A stretch of DNA of 64,000 nucleotides, from positions 124,001-188,000 of the forward strand of contig SAUG01000069.1 in NCBI GenBank assembly GCA_011316305.1, written 5' to 3'. Positions 35,587 to 46,260 of this stretch are shown here, one piece after another (within the stretch, counting starts at the first letter, position 1; each line of letters begins with the position of its first letter). The notes beneath the pieces were generated by a model. It worked only from the letters and a program-made list of their open reading frames with translations. It made no database searches and had not been told where the DNA came from. The stretch is from Rusavskia elegans. Its lineage: Eukaryota > Ascomycota > Lecanoromycetes > Teloschistales > Teloschistaceae. Position numbers and translations under genes: made by a program.

Positions 35587-36039
35587 TCATAGTTGCTGTG
35601 GCGCCCCCGTCTCAACTACGTTTGAGGCGGTAGATGTTGGCTCACGGCCTGGCAGCCAAGGTATTGATGTTGCGGTTTGCATGAATCGATACGCAAAGCG
35701 AAGGAAGTCGCCACAAGGCACCGTTGTGTAGGCCTCTTTGAATCCCTTATGTGGAAGGACGGTAGATCCAGAGGTGAACACTGGTGTTCCAGAACTGGTG
35801 TAGGAGAATATACACCCTCCCTGCTCGGAAGACTTCGTAGGGGTAGCAGGTAAAAGTAGAGGCAATTGTGCGACATCGGGTCTACCTGTAGACAGGCGAG
35901 ACAAGCTGTCAGCCATACAAAGCCCAACTGCTCCTCCGAACTACTCCTATGTAGGGCGGAATATAAACGTACCTGGAAGGCAGGTGACGATGGACATCAG
36001 ACCTAGAGCCAAGACTTGAAGCCATAGGAAACGGAACAT
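35587..36039 (-). CDS. short secreted paralogue of the module-A region of the 30.9-34.1 kb gene
   Basis: Two exons, 36039-35973 and 35885-35587 (121 residues). The signal peptide MFRFLWLQVLALGLMSIVTC is followed by an intron placed after LPG, the same position as in the large neighbour. Mature part: GCIFSYTSSGTPVFTSGSTV, then LPHKGFKEAYTTVPCGDFLRFAYRF. This aligns with GCIFSFTSSGIPIYTSGYTV and TVPCNKFLPWAYHY of the large gene. It stops soon after, lacking module B, the repeats and the GPI tail. Either a genuine small secreted protein or a truncated duplicate. No downstream exons were found. The two genes point the same way, about 1.5 kb apart, and probably arose by tandem duplication. Confidence 0.7.
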
Positions 36040-36599
36040 TGAGAGGTCTTGAAATGAGGAAGAAAACAAGGAGAAGACAGGGCGAGAGATAGAGTGATTA
36101 CGACAGCGAGCGGCGAAATTGTGAGCAAGAAGACGAGAGCGCAAGATCAGCCGATTGAAGTGAGCGACGAAGTCTGGTTAAGTACGGTCTCAAAATTGGT
36201 GGGCTGCATGCTGAGCATGAGGGCAGCGGCACCATAGGCATTTTTAATGCAAACCAAGGCAAGGCGATGCACGACCATGCTTCCTGCCAGCCAGATATTC
36301 TCCCGGAAATGTATCTCATATGTTGGAACAAGACCTCCAGCCATACAACTGCTTGCACCCTGGTGAGGATTGTTTCAGATCAGCGGATAGTCGACTCCAA
36401 CCGCCGCGCTAGAGTCGGCGGGCGCCTGCGGCATGATGCTTATTGGCCGGCTGAGGCACGTATTGGAGGAAAGGGACGTGAAGTAGTCTCCTCTCATCTC
36501 TGACTTGCAATGCCGATCTGTAGATGTTCACAACGTTCCAGAGTTACAACGTCTTCCGACCGTTTGTGCATGTCGTCCTTGGGACTGCAGTCCAGGCCA
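36040..36599. other. intergenic region
   Basis: Between the short secreted-protein gene and the 3' end of ATG14. Nothing recognised. Confidence 0.35.
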
Positions 36600-38204
36600 T
36601 CATCTACTCTTCAGCTTGGTCCATCCGCTTGTGCCCTTAACTAGAGGTTTCCCTTCGGACGAAGCATCTCGTGAGGTTTGGTTGGCGCCACTCTTCCCAT
36701 CGACTACGACAGTTGACGCATCCATGACAGCATCCGGCTCTGGCTGCTCGGATCTTATCAACTGAGATTCCCATTCTTTGCCTTCGAGCATTTCCCATCC
36801 AGCTCCAGTTCGATCACTTGAGAGCATCTGCTTGACTCTTGCGATAATCTTGATAGGATCCTGCAATCGCCATCCTTGCACAACCTTGGAACCGGATGCG
36901 GTCGAAAGATTTGAATGTACCGTGCCATGAGAAAGTTGGCCAAAGGCAACCGATGAACTTGTTTCAAATCTCTGCTGAGATAGTTGAAAGACTGTATCGG
37001 GTTTTTTATCTTGCTTGAGAACAGGCTTCTTCGCATCGATTGTGGGCCTAGGAACAGCTTGCTCAGCTGCGAAAAGCTTCCACAAGTTCGTCCCCACATC
37101 ACATATTTCCTCCCATGATTTTGAACCCACATCGAGGCCTTGTATCTGACAAAGCCAAGCGACGTTCCATGCAAGAAGCGTGATACCCTCAATGACAGCC
37201 GCATAAGTCTGCGGGTCCTCTTTGGCTGTCGTCGGAAGTCTCTTCTTCGTATAAAGTGATTTCGACAAAAGCCTCTGACTGGCATTCGGCATGCCTCTGG
37301 TAGCAGGTGGGGCTTTTGAAGAGTTTAAATCCAGGTTTGCTTTCGCGTTTGGCGTACTCTTCGTAATGTAAGATGTTTCAGGGGCCAATAGTATGGGAAA
37401 CGGGCAATCGTGATGGGGGAGAACGATCTCGGCGGGTAGTCTTAAGGCGAGGTAGTGAGACACGAGGTGGACAAGATGAGCAAGATTTGCAGTGACCGTC
37501 GCCACAACTGCTGGATCCGCACCTTTGTGGTGGTCAGCCTTCGGTACCGTGCTCGACAATATAGGCTTCGGCTTACTATTCAAGTCCTTCAGATTGTAGA
37601 TTGGTAAGCCCCCAATCTGATAAGTATCGGATGCTGATGCTGCAGCACGATTGCTGCGCTTCTTCAGACCATAGAGACTCGCAGCTTCTCTGCAAAGCAG
37701 GAGCCGTGACTCAGCAGTCCTTGCGTGCATAGCATCCCACCGGCCATGGATCCCAGCAATGCTTTTTTCCAGACGACCAACCTCAACGGTTTGACGATGG
37801 GTAAGTTCCTTTCTAGCTGCGAGGATCTCATTCCTCCGTTCTGAAATTCTGGCTTTTCCACGAGCAATCACATGTCTGAGGTCCTCGGCTTCCAGCCGTA
37901 GCTGTTTTGCATGGTCGAGCGTAAGCTGTGTCTGATGCCTGGTAGCCTCCCGTTGGATAGTTGCAGATTCGAGGTCGAGGGAAAGAGGGCGACCTTGCAA
38001 TTTCGGTGTATTTGATGCAGGTGGCTTAATTGGTACGATGTGAGAGTCTTTCAAGCATTGTTCGGATTGGCTGACGGCGGCTTCTTGTTCGAGAAGGGTG
38101 TGAGCGAGGCTGACCCGGGTCTGATATAGAACATCTCGAGTACAGGCAGCGCATGTGAATGGCAAAGCAGTCGTGTAAGGACGCTGGCAGATGTTGCAGT
38201 GCAT
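36600..38204 (-). CDS. ATG14: Autophagy protein Atg14 (PI3-kinase complex I subunit)
   Basis: Single exon, 534 residues. Atg14 brings the Vps34-Vps15-Atg6 lipid kinase to the phagophore assembly site. The N-terminus MHCNICQRPYTTALPFTCAA has paired cysteines (Cys3/Cys6 and Cys18/Cys21), typical of fungal Atg14. Residues about 70-180 are a charged coiled coil (ATRHQTQLTLDHAKQLRLEA, AARKELTHRQTVEVGRLEKS) that would pair with Atg6. Then the UVRAG/Atg14 core follows: AHLVHLVSHYLALRLPAEIV, YAAVIEGITLLAWNVAWLCQ and LWKLFAAEQ. The C-terminus is variable and Ser-rich. The Vps38/UVRAG paralogue is the alternative; the Cys pairs and short N-terminus without a C2 domain favour Atg14. ATG6 lies about 8 kb to the right. 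Confidence 0.85.
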   Translation of the reverse strand: MHCNICQRPYTTALPFTCAACTRDVLYQTRVSLAHTLLEQEAAVSQSEQCLKDSHIVPIKPPASNTPKLQGRPLSLDLESATIQREATRHQTQLTLDHAKQLRLEAEDLRHVIARGKARISERRNEILAARKELTHRQTVEVGRLEKSIAGIHGRWDAMHARTAESRLLLCREAASLYGLKKRSNRAAASASDTYQIGGLPIYNLKDLNSKPKPILSSTVPKADHHKGADPAVVATVTANLAHLVHLVSHYLALRLPAEIVLPHHDCPFPILLAPETSYITKSTPNAKANLDLNSSKAPPATRGMPNASQRLLSKSLYTKKRLPTTAKEDPQTYAAVIEGITLLAWNVAWLCQIQGLDVGSKSWEEICDVGTNLWKLFAAEQAVPRPTIDAKKPVLKQDKKPDTVFQLSQQRFETSSSVAFGQLSHGTVHSNLSTASGSKVVQGWRLQDPIKIIARVKQMLSSDRTGAGWEMLEGKEWESQLIRSEQPEPDAVMDASTVVVDGKSGANQTSRDASSEGKPLVKGTSGWTKLKSR

Positions 38205-39996
38205 AGCGATGCAGTCGGAAAGAAGTCGAGAATCGAAGGTCGCCGTGCCATCTTTACCACAAGAACACCCCTCGTCGATTTATGTCGAAGCCATGTGACT
38301 CACGACAAGGCGGGAGTCCGTGGAGAACACGCTTCTCCAACGTTATTGGCACTCTCGTCGAGGGAGACGACGACGCAAGTCAAATTCAAGAGTTGTCCCT
38401 GTCGCTATCTCACGGTCCGCATCGCACCATATCTGTTGGGGAAACACGCTTACTCCTATCTAAGTAAGCCCCTCTTGGCAATCTCACCCAATCATCATCT
38501 CCCGGTTGAAACCTCATGTTCTCAACAACAACATCTATGAGCCACAAAAACCATGTGTAAGTCCCTCAACCTTAAAGCTTGTTGCCTTCCGATAATCTGC
38601 TCTTTCCATGATCCATCCGTGTTTGACATGGACCCTGACACCACACGACACTCTTCTGCAACACTACCTTACTCCGTACTGACTGGGTTGTTCCACCTTG
38701 GCGGACCGTCGCAGCTTGATTGGCCAACATCAGATTAAGCTCAACCGACGCAGCCACCCTTTTCTGCACGGCAAAGAAGTGATCCAGATGCCATGGGACC
38801 GATGATGGTGGTATGCTCCTATTATTGGGACCACTGAAGATTCGACGTCGCATCTAGGGAAGCATCACATCACAGAAAAGCTTTGCGGTCAATAGATGCA
38901 TCAGGCAGGTAATGGAAATAAATCGCCCAAGTCTCCGTGCGGTGGTCACAAAACAACGGCCCGTTTGACAGGCCATGTGTAAAGCACGAGATGAAGGGTC
39001 CCTTGGACCAGCTTGTACGACATAGGTACACTGCATCAGGTTCCATCTCATCAAAGACGACTATATAAGAGCCTTGGAACCTCCTCTTGATTCCCTTCGG
39101 CTCTGCCTATCCGCTCCCAAGGGATCTCGCCGGTTAGATGCAACGATAATGCCCTCAAACCAGCGTCGCTGCGAAGACTGCTATGAAGTAAGGACATGCG
39201 AGCGAGTACCCATTCGAATGGAGACATGACAGTCCTTCCGTGGCATTCTAGGACTTGTTTCCACGGTCGCCTCGTCGCTTGGCATTCTTCGGTTTTGTTT
39301 ACATTCTTTGCGTGTCTTTCCCCATGGCTCCTTTCGTCTCAACAGACATGGTCGTATCATTGTGTTTCCCTCTCAGGATGTCAAACGTGGTTCCGTGATC
39401 GTGGAGCAATAGCAGCGAAGAAAGAGGTCGGCATCTGGTCGAGCTAAGGATCTTAGACCCTGCGGGAGATTGCAGAGGATTTTTAGCCTAGGTGCATAAG
39501 CCCCCTGAGGAATCTTCTGCAAACCTCCCTTGTCCTCTTCATTTCATCACCTTCTCCACGACAGCACTCCGCAAAGATCAGGCCACTCTTTTCCTGTACT
39601 CTTTGCTACGCTTGTCTACCACCCTCTTTTGACCTAGTCGCTCTTTTGGAATAACTTCAGATCATTTCCAGCTTCACGGCGATCTCAGGTGAGAATTCCC
39701 TTGTCCCTCGCAGTATTGTGTGCGCCACGACGAACAAACATCCATTGTTCGACGCCTTTGTCGTTGATGTTGGGTCGGCATTGTTCGCGACATATGCCTA
39801 TTGTATTTCCTCGATGTTGACATCCTCAAATCCATGTGTACCCTTGCCTTCCTTTCATCAATATTTCGATTCTTGTGATAGTGCTGAAAGCGTTGATCGC
39901 TCGTCCGCTAATATCTTAATCTTTACATCCACAGTAAATACAAAAACATCTACAAGCGAATAACGAAATCTAACATATCACAACCGCAAATCCATC
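38205..39996. other. intergenic region, long upstream region of the Asp f 4-like gene
   Basis: No coding frame with family features. A TATATAAG sequence at about 39061-39068 precedes a C/T-rich stretch. A GTGAGAATTC donor-like site near 39689 suggests a spliced 5' leader for the next gene. This is not proven. Confidence 0.4.
39061..39068 (+). promoter_or_regulatory. candidate TATA box
   Basis: TATATAAG on the plus strand, followed by GC-balanced then C/T-rich sequence. It would fit a transcript with a long leader for the gene starting at 39997. Based on sequence likeness only. Confidence 0.25.
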
Positions 39997-41043
39997 ATGC
40001 GTTACCAACTGATTGTCCTGGCTGCTCTGAGCCTTGAATATGCAATCGCGCAACCCGCTCACCACAGGCATCATCACAAGGCGCGACGGACTTGGGAAGA
40101 CGTCGACTTTAAGCATAAGACCGATTATGATTTCAGTGGTGTTGATTGGAACAAGGTCAACTACAACGCTGGCAAAAACAAAGCAGCGGTCCAGAAGGGT
40201 CCCAAAGTCATCGATGTCATTCCAATCCCAGCCGAGTCCGACAAAAAGGATTCCAACCAGAAGGAGTCCGACCAGAAGGAGTCCGACCAGAAGGAGTCCG
40301 ACCAGAAGGAGTCCGACCAGAAGGAGTCCAAACAAAGCAACGGCGACTCTAAGAACTCCGACGGTCAATCAACCGACACATCCTCCGGCAGCAGCGATAC
40401 TACTAGTGGCGTCACCGGTGGGGCCAAGGGCTCGTTTGGTGGCAGAACACCTGGTCGCGCAGGAGCGACTGAGGACCAGTATCACGGCAACGTCGGAGTA
40501 CCCTACGGATCCAACATGATGGCCATCAGCACCGGCGACATCGACAAGTACAAATACACCAACACCTTCAAGAATACCGGCTCTAACCCGCTGACCATCC
40601 AAATCTGGAACAAAGGAGGGAGAGATGGCGCAGCACAGTCTGGCATGGGCGAAGAGCCCAATATGATGTTCACTGTGCAACCCGGACAGTCTCAGACCGT
40701 TGCATTCGACGAGAATACTACCGCAGCTTTCTCTCGCAAGTGCGACAGGAGTACGCAATCAAATATCCCCATGTGCGTTTGGGGTGAGATCACCTTCGGC
40801 TGCGAAATGCCTGCGGTAGGAGATAAGAAGGCCTCGGATAAGTGGAGTGGATTCAACCGTTCCTCCATCCCAGCTGGTGCAAACGAAATCCTGACCATTA
40901 CATGCACCTCTTGCGACGCTAAAGCTCGCGAAGAGACCAAGAGCGGCAAAGGACAGAATACTTGGGAGACAGCAGGAGATCCGTTCCACAAGAATGGCGT
41001 CGCCCCAGGACCGGCTCATCTCCTCACGGAGATGGCTTACTAA
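39997..41043 (+). CDS. secreted Asp f 4-like protein
   Basis: Single exon, 348 residues. MRYQLIVLAALSLEYAIAQ is a signal peptide; a His-rich stretch (HHRHHHKARR) follows that may be a maturation site. Residues about 85-112 are a tandem pentapeptide repeat (DQKES), then a Ser/Thr/Gly linker. The C-terminal domain (about residues 160-305) matches the Asp f 4 family: YHGNVGVPYGSNMMAIS, YKYTNTFKNTGSNPLTIQIW and NKGG, GQSQTVAFDENTTAAFS, VWGEITFG and KWSGFNRSSIPAG. These are secreted, cell-surface-associated proteins of filamentous fungi; the Aspergillus member is a known allergen and the physiological role is not established. Several Cys in the C-terminal domain could pair. Confidence 0.85.
   Translation: MRYQLIVLAALSLEYAIAQPAHHRHHHKARRTWEDVDFKHKTDYDFSGVDWNKVNYNAGKNKAAVQKGPKVIDVIPIPAESDKKDSNQKESDQKESDQKESDQKESDQKESKQSNGDSKNSDGQSTDTSSGSSDTTSGVTGGAKGSFGGRTPGRAGATEDQYHGNVGVPYGSNMMAISTGDIDKYKYTNTFKNTGSNPLTIQIWNKGGRDGAAQSGMGEEPNMMFTVQPGQSQTVAFDENTTAAFSRKCDRSTQSNIPMCVWGEITFGCEMPAVGDKKASDKWSGFNRSSIPAGANEILTITCTSCDAKAREETKSGKGQNTWETAGDPFHKNGVAPGPAHLLTEMAY
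40252..40330 (+). repeat. in-frame 15-bp minisatellite coding (D/N)QKES
   Basis: Five consecutive near-identical copies of the 15-bp unit AACCAGAAGGAGTCC / GACCAGAAGGAGTCC inside the Asp f 4-like gene, followed by a decayed copy. Copy-number change would keep the frame. Confidence 0.9.
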
Positions 41044-42210
41044 GCAGTGGACGTCTGGCAAGGTTGGTCGCCGCTGCTTTCGACGTCGGTGCGTTGGCTA
41101 ATGATTGTGCAAGTACGTTGTGGGACCCTGTGATGTTGAAATCGATGCCACGTATCATTCGTGGGGAGCTCTTGGATATGCCCGAAAACCATCTATGTAT
41201 ATCTATCACGCTTTTCATATTGTCTTTCGGGGGGCTACTGGATCATGGGGGCAGGTCGTGGTTTGGAAAATTTGATCTCGTGCGGGCACGTGTGCGAGTA
41301 CATCGACCTGTATTCGCAGATCCGGTAGTGAGGATTGGTGCGTATTTCCGTCTATATATACTGTTTTGTCACGATCTACATCGTTCCATCTTGCTTGTGA
41401 TCTACCCTGTTTCCATGTGGTGCCTGCATGCACGGTGATCTATTTTGGTCAACCCGGCAATTTCCTAAGCGCCGATAATCCCCCGAGGCCTGGACATCAT
41501 CGCCAGATCCTCTTCTTTTCAGGTTGGTCCTGCTTTGCCTCTACGACAACGACTTGTCATTAGCGAAACAATATGATGATGTGCTGGCGGCAGGGGAAGG
41601 AAGCCGCGTGGTCGATGCCATGTTCGCGGCGGACGCGTATTATCAACCTGTCTTCGATTTCCACATGTTTTAGCCGCCCACGTTCCGTTTCAGATCTGAA
41701 CAATGGGGTGATTGGAGCTTACAGATGAAAGAGCTCAAAAGCAGAAACACGAGTGTCAAGGCAAACGGAGTCAGTAATGTGACATGTGCCTGATGCTTGC
41801 CGCACTGCCAAGGGAGGCCATGCAAAAGATGCTCCTTCATCTACACCTCGATGCTCCCTCATCGAGACCTCGACTTGACTTTTCTTCCTTTCAACATTCT
41901 TCTTCATTTCTATCAAGCTGCATTCACTTTCTACCACACGTGCTGATGTGGACCTTGGCTTTCGTGCCACTCAACATTCTTTCGAACAATACGTACCTTT
42001 CTTGCTAGTGACTAACTACCGCTCCTAAATTCTATTCCACAAACGGAAACTACGACGCTCAACGTTCGTGCTACCTATTATACTTTGCACGTCTGCTTTT
42101 TGCTTCGCCTTCATCTTTTTACTTCCGGGCGGTATCACTCTTTCTATCGGTCGTCAAGCAGCCACTCGTTCTGCATACCTACTTAGACTTAGAGCGCAAA
42201 ATCCAGCAGC
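41044..42210. other. intergenic region
   Basis: Between two rightward secreted-protein genes. The right third (about 41860-42210) is T/C-rich, like a promoter and leader of the TOS1-like gene. No gene recognised. Confidence 0.4.
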
Positions 42211-43906
42211 ATGCATAAAGTCATCCCTGCTATCGCTATTGCTGCCCTCCATGGTGCAGTATCAGTCACAGCTCAGGCCTGCGCCGCTGGGACGGCCCAA
42301 CAGATCGGAGGTAACGTATGTGCAATCAACACACAGACTTCAAGAGAATACAACATCCATGATCTGACCGATGCTTGCAGTGGTACTGTTCCGAAGTCAA
42401 AGCAATCACCTACAGCAACTTTCCTGGCACGGGCTCCTATGATAAGATTACCAACATGGACGTAAACACTGGGCAATGCACCAGTGAGAAGCAAGCCTAT
42501 CGTGGCTCTCTTGCGCCAATGAGTGAAGAGGTCAGCGCCAAAGCCATCAGATCGTACTGGAATCAAGCTGACAAGACTGCTGAAAGCTTTCGATGCATTT
42601 TCGCGGCCCAACGTTCATAAAACAGCTTGCAGTCTATTATCCAGACTCCGGCGCCAAAGTCAAGCGTAACGATCATGTCCATGCTCACGCCCACCGCCAC
42701 GGGCAGCAACATGTACATCACCCGAAACGAGATCACGCGTTGGCCGACCGCGCAGTTGGCGATATGGTCGTAGCTACTATTGATGGACAAGTTGTTTCTT
42801 GGGCCAACAACTATGCCGGACCAGAGGCGAGTCCAAATACTGCTGCTGCTCAACCGCTCCCAGTGGCTCAGACTACCCTCGCAACATCATTTGGAACCCC
42901 AAGCCAGGCCCCATCAGCCACCACAACTTCAGACTTATCTGACCCGATCAATCCCCTTCCACACGCTGGCAGCTCCAGTGGCGGCAGCGGAAATTGGGCA
43001 AGGCAGGCATATTTCAATGCCGAGGCGGGCTCTTCTGATGGGTTCACCTTCCTGAATCATTTCGGTGGTACCAAAGGGATGCCCGGGACAGCCGACGGTG
43101 GGCCTGCGTATGTAAAACCCAAGCATCAAAGGATCGTGAGCTGTTTTGGTTTGCTAACCTCCGTCAAGATTCGGCGCTTCATTATCCTACGCTTCTCCTG
43201 ATGGGAAATCCGCGGCCGCATCAGCTCAGACGCTCGGAAACAAGATGATCGAGGACGATGTTGAGATTATCGTGCTGTCCGACAAGACCTGCGAGGGGGG
43301 TGGTTGTGGTTATACAAGGCCTGGGGGAGTTGCATATCGTGAGTTCACTCTAGATTCAAGACCTCTACCTCCACAGTCCTATAGACATGCTTTCCCTACC
43401 TTAACCATCCATTGCTAGCTTCGAGTTCGCCCATGCTCACAAATCTCACAGATGGCTTCGGAGGCGACAGCAAACTCTTCATGATGGAGTTCTCAATGCC
43501 CAGGACCGGCAAAACCGGATTCAACGCTGACATGCCAGCGATCTGGTTATTGAATGCACAAATCCCGCTCACGTCACAGTACGGGACGAATCCGAAATGT
43601 TCTTGCTGGACGTCCGGCTGCGGCGAGTTCGATCTCTTTGAGATCCTCGACACAGGCAATTTCCGATGCAAGAGCACGCTGCACATGGCACCCGCCGGCG
43701 GCTCCTCGGACTATTTCCGACGGCCGGAAAAGTCAACGATCAAGGCTGCAGTGCTCTTCCATGGGGCTAACCAAGCCGCACATATTAAGATCTTGGACAG
43801 CAGTCAGAATTTCGACGAGTCACTTGCGGCAGATGTCGTCGAAGCCATGACACAACATAGCGGCAGCGGCGGACAGTCATCAGTGTTCAGATTAGCAAGT
43901 GTGTGA
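42211..43906 (+). CDS. TOS1: TOS1-like cell-wall protein (DUF2403-DUF2401)
   Basis: Five exons: 42211-42315, 42381-42530, 42587-43107, 43169-43338, 43419-43906 (477 residues); phases agree. Signal peptide MHKVIPAIAIAALHGAVSVT. The N-terminal DUF2403 is recognised by CAAGTAQQIGGNWYCSEVKA, ITYSNFPGTGSYDKITNMD and MHFRGPTFIKQLAVYYP; the intron after GGN restores the conserved NWYC. A His-rich and Ser/Thr linker leads to DUF2401, a glucanase-like domain with FLNHFGGTKGMPG, GASLSYASPDGKSAA, GGCGYTRPGG, FMMEFSMPRT, MPAIWLLNAQIP, and CSCWTSGCGEFDLFEIL, whose ExDxxE pattern resembles the GH16 catalytic motif. Yeast Tos1/YJL171C relatives are covalently bound wall proteins linked to beta-1,3-glucan. 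Confidence 0.93.
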
Positions 43907-44590
43907 CCATGGTAGTGTGTCGGGCCGCATGGGCAACGACAAGGTGATGGGAACACAGCGAAGCAGGTACTTCTGCACTGTTGGGATAACGGGCCTGGAG
44001 CCCCAGATCACGACTTAACGGCCGCCCATAGGATATCGATGGCATGATGAAATCGCCGCACTGTAACCTAGCTGCCAATATCGCTGAGCTGAACATGTGA
44101 CATAGAATAGAAAGCAGTATGAACGGGACTAGCCCCCTATACAGATTGAAAACCAACCTCGTCAGCTTGACACGGTACATAGTCTTAGTAGAAGGAATAT
44201 GAAAATTGTGTAGATTCGAGCAAGACCCCGGATGAACGTTCGATACAGTCGCTGTCGCTTTTGTGCCGAGGTCCACAGCCAGCCTCCGTTCTTTTACTCG
44301 ATGCATGCAAACGATTATAACGACTTTTGCACACCCCGGAAATCGTTACTCACACTACTCTGAACCCATAATTATTGTTCCCCCACGCTCATTCTAAGAA
44401 TCTGTTAAGGTCAAGAGCCTCCCGTCGCCCTCAGCATCGCAAAAACACCCACGTCATTCCCTAGTCTCGTTCGGCATTCTCGCACTTAGGTTGATTAATA
44501 CTCCCAACCAGCAGCTAAGAGGTCTGGCAACTGTTTTCTCTCGACGGGTAGGGGGAGGGAACGCGGATAGTTGCTGAAGTGCTGGCGAGT
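43907..44590. other. intergenic region
   Basis: Between the TOS1-like gene and PEX13. Nothing recognised on either strand. Confidence 0.35.
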
Positions 44591-46034
44591 ATGGCCACAG
44601 TCTCTCCGCCCAAGCCTTGGGAGAGAGCAGGTTCGGCTGTTGGATGTACGTTCGATGCGCCCAAGTTCTCCCAACTTTGAAGACCTTTTCACTGACATGG
44701 GCAAGCTCTCTCCACACCCCCTACCACATCTTCCGTGAACAGCCCTCAAACTACCCCTTCCTCTACAGAAACCTCGTCAACATCCACATCACAACCACCA
44801 GCGCTGCCCGCAAAGCCATCCTCCCTCAGCTCCGTTGTCAACAACACTGCTTCCAATTACTCCCCCTATGGCGCCAATAGGCTTGGTACCTCGCCGTATG
44901 GCGTTGGCGGTGGTTATGGCTCGTACTCATCGCCGTACTCACGACTCGGAGGGATAAATTCGATGTATGGTGGTTACGGTGGCGGTTACGGTGGGATGTA
45001 CGGAGGCATGGGAGGCATGAACGGGATGTATGGCGGGATGGGCCAGCCAGGAATGAACCCGAACGATCCCAATAGCCTGACCAACAGCTTCAATCAGAAT
45101 ACACAAGCAACATTCCAGATGATCGAAAGCATCGTAGGGGCGTTTGGGGGATTTGCACAAATGCTCGAAAGTACATATATGGCTACGCATTCGAGTTTCT
45201 TCGGTACCCACCTTCTGCCCTGAACCCCATCTGGGAATGACCCTACTGACGTGCCCTCCAACAGCAATGATATCCGTCGCTGAACAGTTCTCCAACCTCC
45301 GCACCACCCTAGGCTCCATTCTCGGCATATACACCCTCCTCCGCTGGGTCCGTACTCTGCTTGCCAAAATCACTGGCCGGCCTCCACCCGCCGACGCCAC
45401 CTCTCTCACCCCCTCCGCCTTCGCCGCCTTCCAAGGCCTCGCCTCCCCCTCCTCCCACAACAACCCCAACGTACCACCGACTCCCTCCAAAAAGCCCTTC
45501 CTCGTCTTCATCCTCGCCGTCTTCGGTCTCCCATACCTAATGTCCAAGCTCATCCGCTCCCTCGCATCACAGCAATCGCAACAACTAGCCCTCCAACCTC
45601 CGGACAACAAACCCATCGACCCCTCCCAATTACTCTTCTGCCGCGTCCTGTACGATTACACGCCTCCCAACCCTTCAGCCGCCGAGGGAATCGACCTCCC
45701 CGTCAAAAAAGGCGATTTGGTCGCTGTGCTGAGTCAAGAGGACCCCGCCGGCAACCCGTCAGAGTGGTGGAGATGTAGGAGTCGGGATGGAAAAGTGGGG
45801 TATCTACCGGGTGTTTATCTGCAGACTATTGTAAGGCCACAGCCGCAGAAAGATGTAAAGGCAATTGAGAAGGCGGGGGAGGAACTGGAGGTGGGAAGGG
45901 CGAAGACGATGAGTGATAGTAGCGTTGGGGCCGAGAGCAGAGCGAATAGCTTGAAGGTGCCGGTGGTTCAGAGCGAGAAGACAGGGACCGGGTGGGGTGT
46001 TGAGGAGTTTCAGAAGGGGGGGTTTTATTCATGA
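44591..46034 (+). CDS. PEX13: Peroxisomal docking protein Pex13
   Basis: Three exons: 44591-44645, 44706-45203, 45265-46034 (440 residues). Pex13 is the SH3-bearing membrane subunit of the peroxisomal import docking complex with Pex14. The N-terminus begins MATVSPPKPWERAGSAVG, the conserved PKPWE opening, and the intron with a GTACGT donor rejoins it to a Ser/Thr/Pro linker. A Gly/Tyr/Met-rich tract (YGGYGGGYGGMYGGMGGMNG) follows, then the conserved TQATFQMIESIVGAFGGFAQ, the first membrane region and RTTLGSILGIYTLLRWVRTL. A second hydrophobic stretch at about 263-282 is FLVFILAVFGLPYLMSKLI. The SH3 domain spans about residues 306-375 (CRVLYDYTP, EWWRCRSRDGKVGYLPGVYL). Convergent with ATG6. 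Confidence 0.95.
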
Positions 46035-46260
46035 TATTGATTGAGCATGGGACTGCGTAGGCGTTTGGAAAAAGGGGTTCGCATAGGACATTGCAGAAGG
46101 AACCGTTTATGAAATACCGGGGCATATATATATATCGATAATGTCATATTCAAAAATACTCCGCAAGGGTATCATACCAACCAGCGCTTTGTCTACCTAC
46201 TCCTCAAACCTGATCGTCAAATAAAGTTTGATAACTCACTCACTCTTTCTTTTCTTAAGC

